Of a stretch of 6,237 nucleotides of DNA, positions 1-5,427 are shown in pieces. The DNA lies in NCBI GenBank assembly GCA_903917305.1, contig CAIXAA010000994.1, forward strand, positions 1-6,237, read 5' to 3'. The stretch's first letter is position 1. Every line of letters starts with the position of its first letter. This DNA is from an uncultured Myxococcales bacterium. Its GTDB lineage: Bacteria > Myxococcota_A > UBA9042. The notes under the pieces were generated by a model. The model was given only the letters and a program-made list of their open reading frames with translations. It searched no databases and was not told the DNA's origin. A program made the position numbers and the translations under genes.

Positions 1-965
1 CAGGCGTCGGCGAACTCGGGCGGCGCCTCCTTGTGGCACTTGCGGCAGGTCTGCACGATGCGCTCGCGCGCCTGCGCCGTGCCGTGCCCCGCCGGCCGCG
101 CGATGTCGTGGATGCCGTGGCAGTCGATGCAGTCGGCAATCGGCCGGTCGGGCGTGCCAGCGCCCAGCGCGTAGAGGCGGTTGGACGCGCCGTGGAAGTC
201 CGCGAGGTACGTGGTCAGCACGTCGGTGCTGAGGTGGTACTTCGCCATCTTGGCGGCATCGCCGTGGCAACGCGCGCACAAGGTGAACGACGCGGTCCGG
301 AAACCGGCGTGCTTGGGGCCGACGACGGCATGCGCGCCGTGGCAGTCCGTGCAGCCGGGCACGTCCGGGTTGTTGCTGGCAATCGCCTTGCCATGCGCGG
401 AGTTCTGGAACTTCGCGTACAGCTTCTGATGGCACCCGCCGCACGACCGGTTCAGCAGCGCACGCGGCGGCTTCTGCACGACGTCATGCGCGCCGTGGCA
501 GTCCACGCAGGTTGGCGGCGCCGTGCCCGCCTTCTGCGCCACCGCGAAGTGGATGCCATCCAACATGCGGGCATAGGCCGCCTGGTGGCAGTGCTTGCAC
601 ACTTCCGCCCGCTGCACGGCGTACTCGCGCGGCGTCTTGGCCGTCAGCGCCGGGTGCGGGTGGTCCGTGATGGCGGCGTGGCAGTCGCCACAGCCCAGGC
701 GCGTGCCGTGGGCCGAGGTCTTCCACGCCTTTTCATCAATGAACACAGACTTCTTGGTGCCATCCGGGAACGTCAGCATGTCCCCTTCGCTGCCGTGGCA
801 GTCCAGGCAGCCGCTCGATGCGGCCGCGTCCGGCTGGTGCGCCGGGGGGACGGTCTTCAAGCGCGGCGCGGCGTCTTGGGCCAGCGCGGCGGCCGCAAAG
901 CTCCAGGCCAGGGCGAGGCCAGCGAGGAGCAGCCAGCGGAAGGGCGCGAAACAACGCGTGTCCAT
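1..965 (-). CDS. Secreted multihaem cytochrome c, nine CxxCH motifs, C-terminus cut by window edge
   Basis: The frame stays open for 321 codons from ATG 965 to the window edge, so the end is missing. Residues 1-29 form a signal peptide: basic start, Leu/Ala-rich core and an A-L-A cleavage site before Gln30. Nine c-haem motifs follow, starting at residues 53 (CLDCH), 92 (CGDCH), 123 (CKHCH), 153 (CVDCH), 175 (CGGCH), 205 (CTDCH), 230 (CARCH), 279 (CIDCH) and 307 (CRKCH). Extra histidines in recurring contexts (SAHG at 84-87 and 189-192, DFHG at 256-259, CHGAH at 156-160 and 208-212) are likely distal ligands. By family knowledge this is a periplasmic electron-transfer protein of the cytochrome c3-like multihaem group, some members of which end in a membrane cytochrome b part; that part would lie outside the window. 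An AAAGGAG site sits seven bases before the ATG. It is the second gene of an operon, 26 bases after a small membrane protein. The electron donor and acceptor are unknown. Confidence 0.93.
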   Translation of the reverse strand, partial: MDTRCFAPFRWLLLAGLALAWSFAAAALAQDAAPRLKTVPPAHQPDAAASSGCLDCHGSEGDMLTFPDGTKKSVFIDEKAWKTSAHGTRLGCGDCHAAITDHPHPALTAKTPREYAVQRAEVCKHCHQAAYARMLDGIHFAVAQKAGTAPPTCVDCHGAHDVVQKPPRALLNRSCGGCHQKLYAKFQNSAHGKAIASNNPDVPGCTDCHGAHAVVGPKHAGFRTASFTLCARCHGDAAKMAKYHLSTDVLTTYLADFHGASNRLYALGAGTPDRPIADCIDCHGIHDIARPAGHGTAQARERIVQTCRKCHKEAPPEFADA

Positions 966-972
966 GGTCGGT

Positions 973-979
973 CTCCTTT
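973..979 (-). promoter_or_regulatory. Ribosome binding site of the multihaem cytochrome
   Basis: On the minus strand AAAGGAG lies seven bases before the ATG at 965, inside the 26-base gap after the upstream gene. It fixes the cytochrome start and shows the gene has its own initiation site rather than depending on an overlap. Confidence 0.75.
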
Positions 980-991
980 GCTGTGCGGGGT

Positions 992-1420
992 TCACGACTT
1001 CGGCCCGCGGCGGGCGGCCACTTCGCGCTCCAGATCGATGAGCTGCTGCGCCTCCGTCGGCACCGCGGCGCCTTCGGCCTGCGCTTCGTCCTGCGGCGGC
1101 CGCAGGTAGGCGGCCGTCGGCTGCCACTGCACGACCGCGAGGTGCGCGCGCTTGTCCGCCAGGTTCGCCAGGGCCGACCACGCCGGCTTGGTCGCCGCCG
1201 CCACCACCAGGCCCAGCACCAGCGCCGGGAACGCGATGACGAACAGGCCGCCAGCGACGGGCGCCAAGGCCAGCATCAGCAGGGTCGGGACGCGCATGTA
1301 CTCGGCGCCGGCGCGGCCATCGAGCTCCTCACCATCGGCACCGACATAGCGGACGTCGAACGCGCGCAGGGAAGCGTACACACCGTAAGCAACCGACTGG
1401 CCAGTACGAAAAGTCTTCAT
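992..1420 (-). CDS. Small membrane protein of unknown function, partner of the multihaem cytochrome
   Basis: This is a 142-residue protein that I cannot assign to a named family. Residues 1-43 are a polar N-terminal part with YGVYASLRAFDVRY at 12-25. Residues 44-77 are one long hydrophobic stretch broken by Pro54 and Pro65, fitting either a short helical hairpin or one long span. The remaining 65 residues are soluble and end in a charged, probably helical tail (123-138). There is no cysteine, no CxxCH and only one histidine (His93), so it is not itself a haem protein of the usual kind. The start at 1420 is supported by a GGAGGA site at 1425-1430. It is the first gene of the operon with the cytochrome 26 bases downstream, so a role in anchoring, assembling or coupling that cytochrome to the membrane is plausible. 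That role is inferred from position only. Confidence 0.85.
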   Translation of the reverse strand: MKTFRTGQSVAYGVYASLRAFDVRYVGADGEELDGRAGAEYMRVPTLLMLALAPVAGGLFVIAFPALVLGLVVAAATKPAWSALANLADKRAHLAVVQWQPTAAYLRPPQDEAQAEGAAVPTEAQQLIDLEREVAARRGPKS

Positions 1421-1654
1421 GGCATCCTCCGGCAGCGTCGTCCTGCGACCCGTGTTTCGCGTCGCCCGGGCTTCTTGCTGCTGGTCTCAGGGTAGGAGCG
1501 CGCGGGGCCCCTGCGTATCGGGCACACTGCCGAGCCGCCTCGGTCCTTGTACCTAGATCGGGCGGCACGGGACCTGAGCTGTCGCCATTGCGAGCGCAAG
1601 CCGCGAGGTCTAGGCTGCCGGCTGCGAAGACCACGCCGATTTGGGAAGCGCGCC
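1421..1654. other. Divergent intergenic region between cytochrome operon and M56 protease
   Basis: These 234 bases must hold the promoters of both flanking transcription units. I see no convincing -35/-10 pair in either direction. The left part, next to the cytochrome operon, has a GGGGCCCC palindrome at 1504-1511. The right part carries the degenerate inverted repeat listed separately. No small gene is supported. A plus-strand reading frame in phase with the protease runs through 1547-1654 from a TTG, but it crosses the repeat and has no ribosome site. Confidence 0.5.
1552..1614. repeat. Degenerate palindromic intergenic repeat (REP-like)
   Basis: The outer arms 1552-1566 and 1600-1614 are inverted copies matching at 12 of 15 positions, with perfect ends CCTAGA and TCTAGG. 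Inside lies the small perfect palindrome TTGCG-AG-CGCAA at 1588-1599. The stretch CATTGCGAGCGCAAG (1586-1600) ending in TCTAGG resembles, from memory, a dispersed repeat type seen in many proteobacterial genomes that starts CATTGCGAGCG and ends in AATCTAG. The copy here is decayed and occurs once in the window, so the family assignment is tentative. Confidence 0.4.
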
Positions 1655-2605
1655 ATGGTGCTCGACCTGCTCGTCGTCAACGTCCTGCACGGCCTCATCG
1701 CCGTCCTGTGGGTCGTGGGCATTGCCCACGTGGCGGCGCCGCTGTCGCCGTCGACGCTGGCGCGGCTCTGGCAAGTCAGCCTCGCGCTTCCGGTTCTCAT
1801 GCTGGCGCTGCGCCTGCTCGGCCTCACGCCGCCGGAGCACCTGCAGCTCTTTCGCGCCCATCACCTCGCGCAGGCGCTGCGCGACCTCAATCCCGCCGGG
1901 CAGACCATCCTGGTGCTGTTGCCGGCCGGCAGCGCTTCCTTGTTTGTGATCCAGGAGTTGTGGCCGTTGTGGCGCCGTCGCCGTGGCCCGCTGCACGCGG
2001 CCGAGCTGGTCGACCCGCGCCTGGACGCCGCCCTCGCGCGCCTGCAGCCGCGCCTGACCGCTGCCGGCATGCCGCCCTCGCCGCTGGCGGTGCACGCGCT
2101 GGACACGGCGGCGCCGGTGGCGGCGATCCAAGGGCTGCTGGCGCCGCGGCTGGTCCTGTCGCGCGGCCTGCTGGATCGCCTGGACGCGGAGGAGCTGGAC
2201 GCGACCGTGGCGCACGAGCTGGCGCACCTGGCTTCCGGCGGCAACCGGACGCTTTTGCTGGTCTGGGTGCTGCGCGCCGTGCAGGCGACGAGCCCCACGG
2301 CGCTGCTGGCCTTTCGCCTGCTGTGCGAACAGCGCGAGCTCGCCTGCGATGCCTGGGCGACGCGCGTGACCGGCGATGCGGCGGCGCTGGCGTCGGCGCT
2401 GCTCAAGGTGCAACGGCAACCGGCGCCGGATCCGGGCGGCCGTGTGGCGCGCGCCCGCGAAGTCGTGTTGCAGCGTGCGGATCTGGCGGCGACGCGCGCG
2501 CGGGTGCGCACGCTGCTCGATGCGCCGATCCGTCAGCCGGCGGCGGACGCGTGGGTGTGGCTGGGCACGCTGGCGTTGGGAGGGCTGCTATGGACCGTGG
2601 TTTGA
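1655..2605 (+). CDS. M56 family (BlaR1-type) membrane zinc metallopeptidase
   Basis: This 316-residue membrane protein has the zinc-protease signature HELAH at 187-191 and, 37 residues on, the matching glutamate motif ELACD at 228-232. Together these give two histidine ligands, the catalytic Glu188 and a likely third ligand Glu228. Hydrophobic spans lie near 2-24, 38-57 and 82-100, with a fourth at the C-terminus (298-316). The protease loop therefore sits between the third and fourth spans, as in BlaR1/MecR1. In those receptors this domain is switched on by an extracytoplasmic sensor and inactivates a BlaI/MecI repressor. Here the chain stops right after the fourth span, so no sensor is fused, and no repressor gene adjoins. 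The ATG at 1655 is chosen because GGGAAG lies six bases before it and the first span starts at once. An upstream TTG at 1547 would add 36 non-hydrophobic residues encoded across an intergenic repeat. The substrate is unknown. Confidence 0.88.
   Translation: MVLDLLVVNVLHGLIAVLWVVGIAHVAAPLSPSTLARLWQVSLALPVLMLALRLLGLTPPEHLQLFRAHHLAQALRDLNPAGQTILVLLPAGSASLFVIQELWPLWRRRRGPLHAAELVDPRLDAALARLQPRLTAAGMPPSPLAVHALDTAAPVAAIQGLLAPRLVLSRGLLDRLDAEELDATVAHELAHLASGGNRTLLLVWVLRAVQATSPTALLAFRLLCEQRELACDAWATRVTGDAAALASALLKVQRQPAPDPGGRVARAREVVLQRADLAATRARVRTLLDAPIRQPAADAWVWLGTLALGGLLWTVV
2578..2584 (+). promoter_or_regulatory. Ribosome binding site inside the end of the M56 gene
   Basis: GGGAGGG lies five bases before the ATG at 2590, within the last codons of the protease gene. 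It supports the overlapping start of the next gene and suggests that the two are translated together. Confidence 0.7.
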
Positions 2606-3078
2606 CGCCCGCCCGCTGGCGCCGCGCCGCCGCCGCGCTGCTGTGGACCGTCGCGCTTGGCGCCGTGCTCCTCGGCATCGATCGCCTCGCCTTTGGCCCG
2701 CCCGCCGCGCGCGACTGGGTCCAGCTGGCGCGCATCGAGGACCTGCCCGCCGGCAACCGCCCGCCGTTCCCCGCGTTCTTGCCCGACACCTGGCGCTGGC
2801 CGCCGCACCGCGTCTGGAGCCGCGCGCTGCCGGAACCCGAGTGGTGGCTCGACATCCCGCCCGCGCCCGGCCGCACGTCCTCGCTCTGGCTCGGCTCCAG
2901 CCTCGCGCCCGCGCCGCCGCCCGCCACCGGCGCCGCCGCCATCTGCCTGGGCCCCACGCGCCGCTGCCCGCCCGGCTGGTCCGTGCTGACCAACGCCCGC
3001 GGCGTCGTCCTCGTCACCGACGCGCCCACGGCGCAGGCCAGCCGCATTCTCGAAGGCTTGAGCTGGGTTGCCGACTGA
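2590..3078 (+). CDS. Small single-span membrane protein overlapping the M56 protease, unknown function
   Basis: This 162-residue protein matches no family I recognise. It has a basic N-terminus (RWRR at 9-12), one hydrophobic span at about 13-30, and an extracytoplasmic part rich in Pro and Trp, including PEPEWW at 81-86 and SLWLGS at 98-103. Two cysteines (119 and 126) lie seven residues apart and could form a disulphide; they are not a CxxCH. The gene overlaps the protease gene by 16 bases in another frame and has a strong GGGAGGG site, so the pair is almost surely co-translated. A single-base frameshift splitting one gene is unlikely, because the first gene ends in its own span and this one opens with another. 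The context suggests it is a partner, regulator or sensing subunit of the protease. Protein-level coding is supported by the overlap and ribosome site, not by a known homologue. Confidence 0.75.
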   Translation: MDRGLTPARWRRAAAALLWTVALGAVLLGIDRLAFGPPAARDWVQLARIEDLPAGNRPPFPAFLPDTWRWPPHRVWSRALPEPEWWLDIPPAPGRTSSLWLGSSLAPAPPPATGAAAICLGPTRRCPPGWSVLTNARGVVLVTDAPTAQASRILEGLSWVAD

Positions 3079-3112
3079 GGCTCACTATGCGCAATGGAGG
3101 GGCGCGCCGCCC

Positions 3113-3139
3113 ATTTCGGAGTTCGCTGGACTCCGAAAT
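3113..3139. terminator. Perfect hairpin in convergent gap, possible terminator
   Basis: A perfect 10-base-pair stem (ATTTCGGAGT at 3113-3122 with ACTCCGAAAT at 3130-3139) closes a seven-base loop, 34 bases after the stop of the plus-strand gene. No run of T follows on either strand, so a classical intrinsic terminator is not shown. The place and stability fit a transcript end or a 3' protecting structure. Confidence 0.5.
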
Positions 3140-3166
3140 CCCCTCGCGGGTCCGCAGCCGCGGCCC

Positions 3167-3203
3167 CGTAGCTTCCATGCACTTGACGCGCATGGAAGCT
3201 ACG
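3167..3203. terminator. Strong hairpin overlapping the response regulator stop, possible bidirectional terminator
   Basis: The arms 3167-3180 and 3190-3203 pair perfectly over 14 bases around a nine-base loop (3181-3189). The stop codon of the minus-strand response regulator (3199-3201) lies inside the right arm. With the hairpin at 3113-3139 it separates two convergent operons. There is no T tract, so a terminator role is inferred from position. The sequence CATGGAAGC in the right arm is nearly repeated in the regulator coding end (CATGGGAAGC at 3205-3214), which hints that the arm arose by a local duplication. Confidence 0.5.
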
Positions 3204-3867
3204 CCATGGGAAGCAGCCCGACCTTGATCGAGAACTGCACCAGCCGCGCGTGGTTGTGGATGTCCAGCTTGTCCATCAGGTTCACCCGGTGCGTCATCAC
3301 GGTCTTCAAGGCCACGTCCAGCGCCGACGCGATCTCCTTGTTGCTCATGCCTTCCGCAATCAGCTTGAGCACTTGCCGCTCGCGCTGCGTCAGGCGCGCG
3401 TAGGCCTCCTCGGCGGACGTCGCCGTGTCATCGCCGGAATGCTCAGGATGCGCCATCAGTTGGCCGGCCAGGGTCGGCTCCATGTACGTCCCGCCCTCCG
3501 CCACGGCGCGCAGCGCGCACAGCAGCTCGTCGCCGCGCGCCGACTTGAGCAGGTAGCCATTGGCCCCGGCCTCCAGCAGCCGGCGCATGTAGATCGCCTC
3601 GGCGTGCTGCGTGAGGATCAGGATGCGCAAGCGCGGCTCCAGCCTGCGCAACTCGATGGTCGCCTCCAGCCCGCCCATGCCCGGCATCGACAGGTCGAGC
3701 ATCAGCACGTCCGGGTGCAGCGACTGCGCCAGCGCCACCGCCTCCTGGCCGCCCGACGCCTCGCCGACGACGCGCACGGCAAGCGAGGTCTGCTCCTCGA
3801 GAAACGCGCGCAGGCCCAGGCGCAGCACGGTGTGGTCATCGGCGAGCAGGACGCGGATCGGGTTCAT
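3199..3867 (-). CDS. NarL/FixJ-family response regulator, receiver plus LuxR-type HTH
   Basis: This 222-residue protein is a DNA-binding response regulator. The receiver domain (about 4-120) has the acidic pair Asp10-Asp11, the phospho-acceptor Asp58 in LMLDLSMPGMGG, Thr86 and Lys108 in GYLLKS, which is the full active set. The C-terminal LuxR-type helix-turn-helix (about 157-217) begins LTQRERQVLKLIAEG and has the SNKEIA turn and KTVMTHR recognition helix typical of the NarL group. The ATG at 3867 overlaps the TGA of the kinase gene as ATGA, with AAGGAG eight bases upstream, so kinase and regulator are translationally coupled. A longer frame reaching 4266 runs antiparallel to no known motif and only shadows the kinase. 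Phosphorylation by the upstream kinase is expected. The target genes are not shown by the sequence. Confidence 0.96.
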   Translation of the reverse strand: MNPIRVLLADDHTVLRLGLRAFLEEQTSLAVRVVGEASGGQEAVALAQSLHPDVLMLDLSMPGMGGLEATIELRRLEPRLRILILTQHAEAIYMRRLLEAGANGYLLKSARGDELLCALRAVAEGGTYMEPTLAGQLMAHPEHSGDDTATSAEEAYARLTQRERQVLKLIAEGMSNKEIASALDVALKTVMTHRVNLMDKLDIHNHARLVQFSIKVGLLPMA

Positions 3868-5174
3868 GACGGCGACTCCTTGGCGTCCTGGCTGAGCGGT
3901 GCGACGACGTGAATGGTGGTGCCTTGGCCGGGCTTGGCGTCGATCTCCAGGGTTCCGCAGAGCAATTGCGCCCGTTCGCGCATGCCGCACAGGCCCAGGT
4001 GCTGTTGCAACGCGCGCGCCGAGCCCGGCTCCTCCGGCGCGAAGCCGACGCCGTCGTCCTCCACCGTCAGCGCCACGCTGTCCTTGCCAAACGCCACCGT
4101 GACCAGCACGTGATCGGCCGAGGCATGACGTACGACATTCTGCAGTGCTTCCTGGAAGATACGGAACAGCGTCACGGAGGTCTCGCGATCGAGCGGCGCC
4201 TCGTCGCCATCGACGCACAGCTGGCCGCGGATGGACTGCTCGCGCGCCACGCGCTCCAGGTGCCACTGCAGCGCCGGCAGGAAACCCATGTCGTCCAGCA
4301 CCAAAGGCCGCAAATCCAAGAGGATGCGCCGCGCGGTCGCGTGCATGGCCTGGGTCTGCTCCTCCAGCGTCCGCAGGCGCGCCGCGATCGCCGGCGCCAT
4401 CGGCTGGCGCGACAGGCGCTCGATCTCCAGCCGCAACGCCGCGAGATCCTGGGCGACCGTGTCATGCAGGTCGCGGGCGATGCGGCGGCGCTCCTCCTCC
4501 TGCGCGCTCAGCACCCGGCGCAGCAGGGCGCGGCGCTGCTGTTCGATCGACAATTCCTGTTCGTGCAGGATGACTTCGCGGTCGAGCGCGGCGCGGTGCT
4601 GCGCCGTTTCGGCCAGGGACTCCAGCCGGCGCGCGTGCCAGCGGCTCAGGGCGTGGGCCAGCTCGCCGACCTCATCGGCACCAAACTCCGGCACTTGCAG
4701 CGGCAGCCCCGTCGCCTCGGCCTCGCGCACCGCGCGCGTCAGGCGCACGACCGGGCGCACGACGCTGCGCACCGACAAACCGACGAAGATCAGGAACAGC
4801 GGCACGAAGGCGGCGCCCACCGTGGCCATGTGGCGCTGCAGGCCGATCTCCGGCTGCAGGGACTCGGCTTTCGCCTCGCGCGCCGCGAGGGCCGGCAGCG
4901 GCGTTTGCACCGGCCCGGCGAAGGCGTGGCCGGCACTCGCCGTCGTGCCGTGGCAGGTGGGGCACAGGCTGTCCATCGGCCGGCGCTCCGCAATGGCGCG
5001 GCACAGCGTGCTGTCGCGCTGCGAGGCGGCGAACAGCTCGGCCGAGTGGGTCGACGCCAGGACGGCGCCGACGAGGCAACCGCCTCCCAGCAAAGCAAAA
5101 AGCAGCGCGCGGTGGTAGAGACTGCCGCGCAAGCCCGGCCGGCGGCCGAGCGGCAGATGCATGGGCTCGGGCAT
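3864..5174 (-). CDS. NarX-type sensor histidine kinase with a periplasmic CxxCH (c-haem) motif
   Basis: This is a 436-residue membrane kinase. A first span lies at about 22-41, a periplasmic part of about 75 residues at 42-116, and a second span at about 117-136. HAMP follows (137-180), then a coiled coil (about 180-225), a HisKA_3 dimerisation domain with phospho-acceptor His237 in ARDLHDTVAQD, the LRPLVLDDMG motif (288-297), and a HATPase domain with QEALQNVVRHA (341-351), EDDGVGF (372-378) and GMRERA (397-402). The periplasmic part holds CPTCH at 71-75, a c-type haem attachment motif, plus another cysteine (58) and candidate second ligands His43, His83, His115, Met67 and Met116. This suggests a redox or gas sensor that autophosphorylates and passes phosphate to the adjoining regulator. 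The start is uncertain: ATG 5174 has GGTGG five bases upstream, while 5216 (450 residues) and 5162 (432) are in frame with poor sites. The frame beyond 5216 crosses the promoter and repeat and is not coding. Confidence 0.92.
   Translation of the reverse strand: MPEPMHLPLGRRPGLRGSLYHRALLFALLGGGCLVGAVLASTHSAELFAASQRDSTLCRAIAERRPMDSLCPTCHGTTASAGHAFAGPVQTPLPALAAREAKAESLQPEIGLQRHMATVGAAFVPLFLIFVGLSVRSVVRPVVRLTRAVREAEATGLPLQVPEFGADEVGELAHALSRWHARRLESLAETAQHRAALDREVILHEQELSIEQQRRALLRRVLSAQEEERRRIARDLHDTVAQDLAALRLEIERLSRQPMAPAIAARLRTLEEQTQAMHATARRILLDLRPLVLDDMGFLPALQWHLERVAREQSIRGQLCVDGDEAPLDRETSVTLFRIFQEALQNVVRHASADHVLVTVAFGKDSVALTVEDDGVGFAPEEPGSARALQQHLGLCGMRERAQLLCGTLEIDAKPGQGTTIHVVAPLSQDAKESPS
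3876..3881 (-). promoter_or_regulatory. Ribosome binding site of the response regulator
   Basis: AAGGAG on the minus strand ends eight bases before the ATG at 3867, inside the last codons of the kinase gene. It decides the regulator start and supports coupled translation through the ATGA overlap. Confidence 0.75.
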
Positions 5175-5253
5175 GAGCGCCACCGAGCAAGGAGGATCCT
5201 TGTTGCGGCCCAGCATACGCCTGCGCGGGCGCCGCGCCAGGGGGCGGTGGACG

Positions 5254-5280
5254 ATTATGGATACTGTTATCGTATTCTCA
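5254..5280 (-). promoter_or_regulatory. AT-rich promoter island upstream of the sensor kinase
   Basis: This is the most AT-rich patch of the intergenic region. On the minus strand it holds CATAAT (5259 to 5254), five of six bases of a -10 box, which would start a transcript near 5247 and leave a short leader to the kinase. No good -35 box stands 17 bases upstream. A GATA-N4-TATC inverted repeat (5260-5271) beside it could be an operator. The same patch is the only clear promoter candidate for the divergent amylase gene, whose strand has only weak TATTCT (5273-5278). The call is weak and rests on composition and one box. Confidence 0.3.
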
Positions 5281-5302
5281 GCCGCCGTCCATCCTCCTGG
5301 TC

Positions 5303-5380
5303 CGTCATTCCCGCGAAAGCGGGAACCCAGGCTCCTTCCTGCGGTTTCTAGCCTGGGCCCCCGCTTTCGCGGGGGTGACG
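5303..5380. repeat. Paired palindromic intergenic repeat (REP/BIME-like inverted pair)
   Basis: Two 31-base units, 5303-5333 and 5350-5380, lie as inverted copies around a 16-base centre. They match at 27 of 31 positions. Each unit is itself a hairpin: TTCCCGC-GAAA-GCGGGAA on the left and CCCCCGC-TTTC-GCGGGGG on the right, both with seven-pair stems. The outer ends are CGTCA and TGACG, and the inner ends AGGCT and AGCCT. All four differences between the units fall in the stems and keep pairing (TT-AA against CC-GG). Repeats of the form ATTCCCGCGAAAGCGGGAA are known to be scattered between genes in many Proteobacteria. The element sits between the divergent kinase and amylase genes, outside both coding regions. 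It may act on RNA stability or transcript ends, or be a mobile RAYT-type remnant; no transposase is in the window. Confidence 0.85.
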
Positions 5381-5427
5381 AAAGTGTTGCATTGACGCGC
5401 GCTTGCTCTTCCGCGACCCTTCCGGCG

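Noticed and set aside
33..1109. Long plus-strand reading frame of 358 codons across the cytochrome operon
   Set aside because: It is the antisense shadow of the nine-haem cytochrome and its partner; it is rich in Arg, Val and Ala and has no recognisable motif, while the minus strand shows signal peptide, CxxCH motifs and ribosome sites.
1588..2589. Long upstream extension of the frame of the 162-residue protein
   Set aside because: It lies over the M56 protease in another frame and gives Ala/Arg/Gly-rich sequence. The strong ribosome site and membrane span support the start at 2590.
2578..2620. Frameshift that split a single M56-plus-sensor gene
   Set aside because: Each frame has its own membrane span at the junction and the second has a proper ribosome site and start, so two overlapping genes explain it better.
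4950..4965. CPTCH of the kinase as a chance or zinc-binding motif only
   Set aside because: Not fully excluded, but the motif lies in the periplasmic part, where the c-haem machinery acts, and it is followed by glycine as in most c-type cytochromes. A haem reading is preferred.
3909..5351. Plus-strand reading frame of 480 codons opposite the sensor kinase
   Set aside because: Its translation is Arg/Gln/His-rich low-complexity, typical of the reverse of a GC-rich gene, and it runs into the intergenic repeat. The minus-strand kinase has every expected motif.
5303..5380. CRISPR array
   Set aside because: There are only two units, in inverted and not direct orientation, with one 16-base centre and no further copies or cas genes.
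5392..5427. TTG 5392 as start of the amylase, or TTGACG there as a -35 box
   Set aside because: Starting at TTG would put 12 non-hydrophobic residues before the signal peptide. As a -35 box it would have no -10 partner and would lie too near the start codon.
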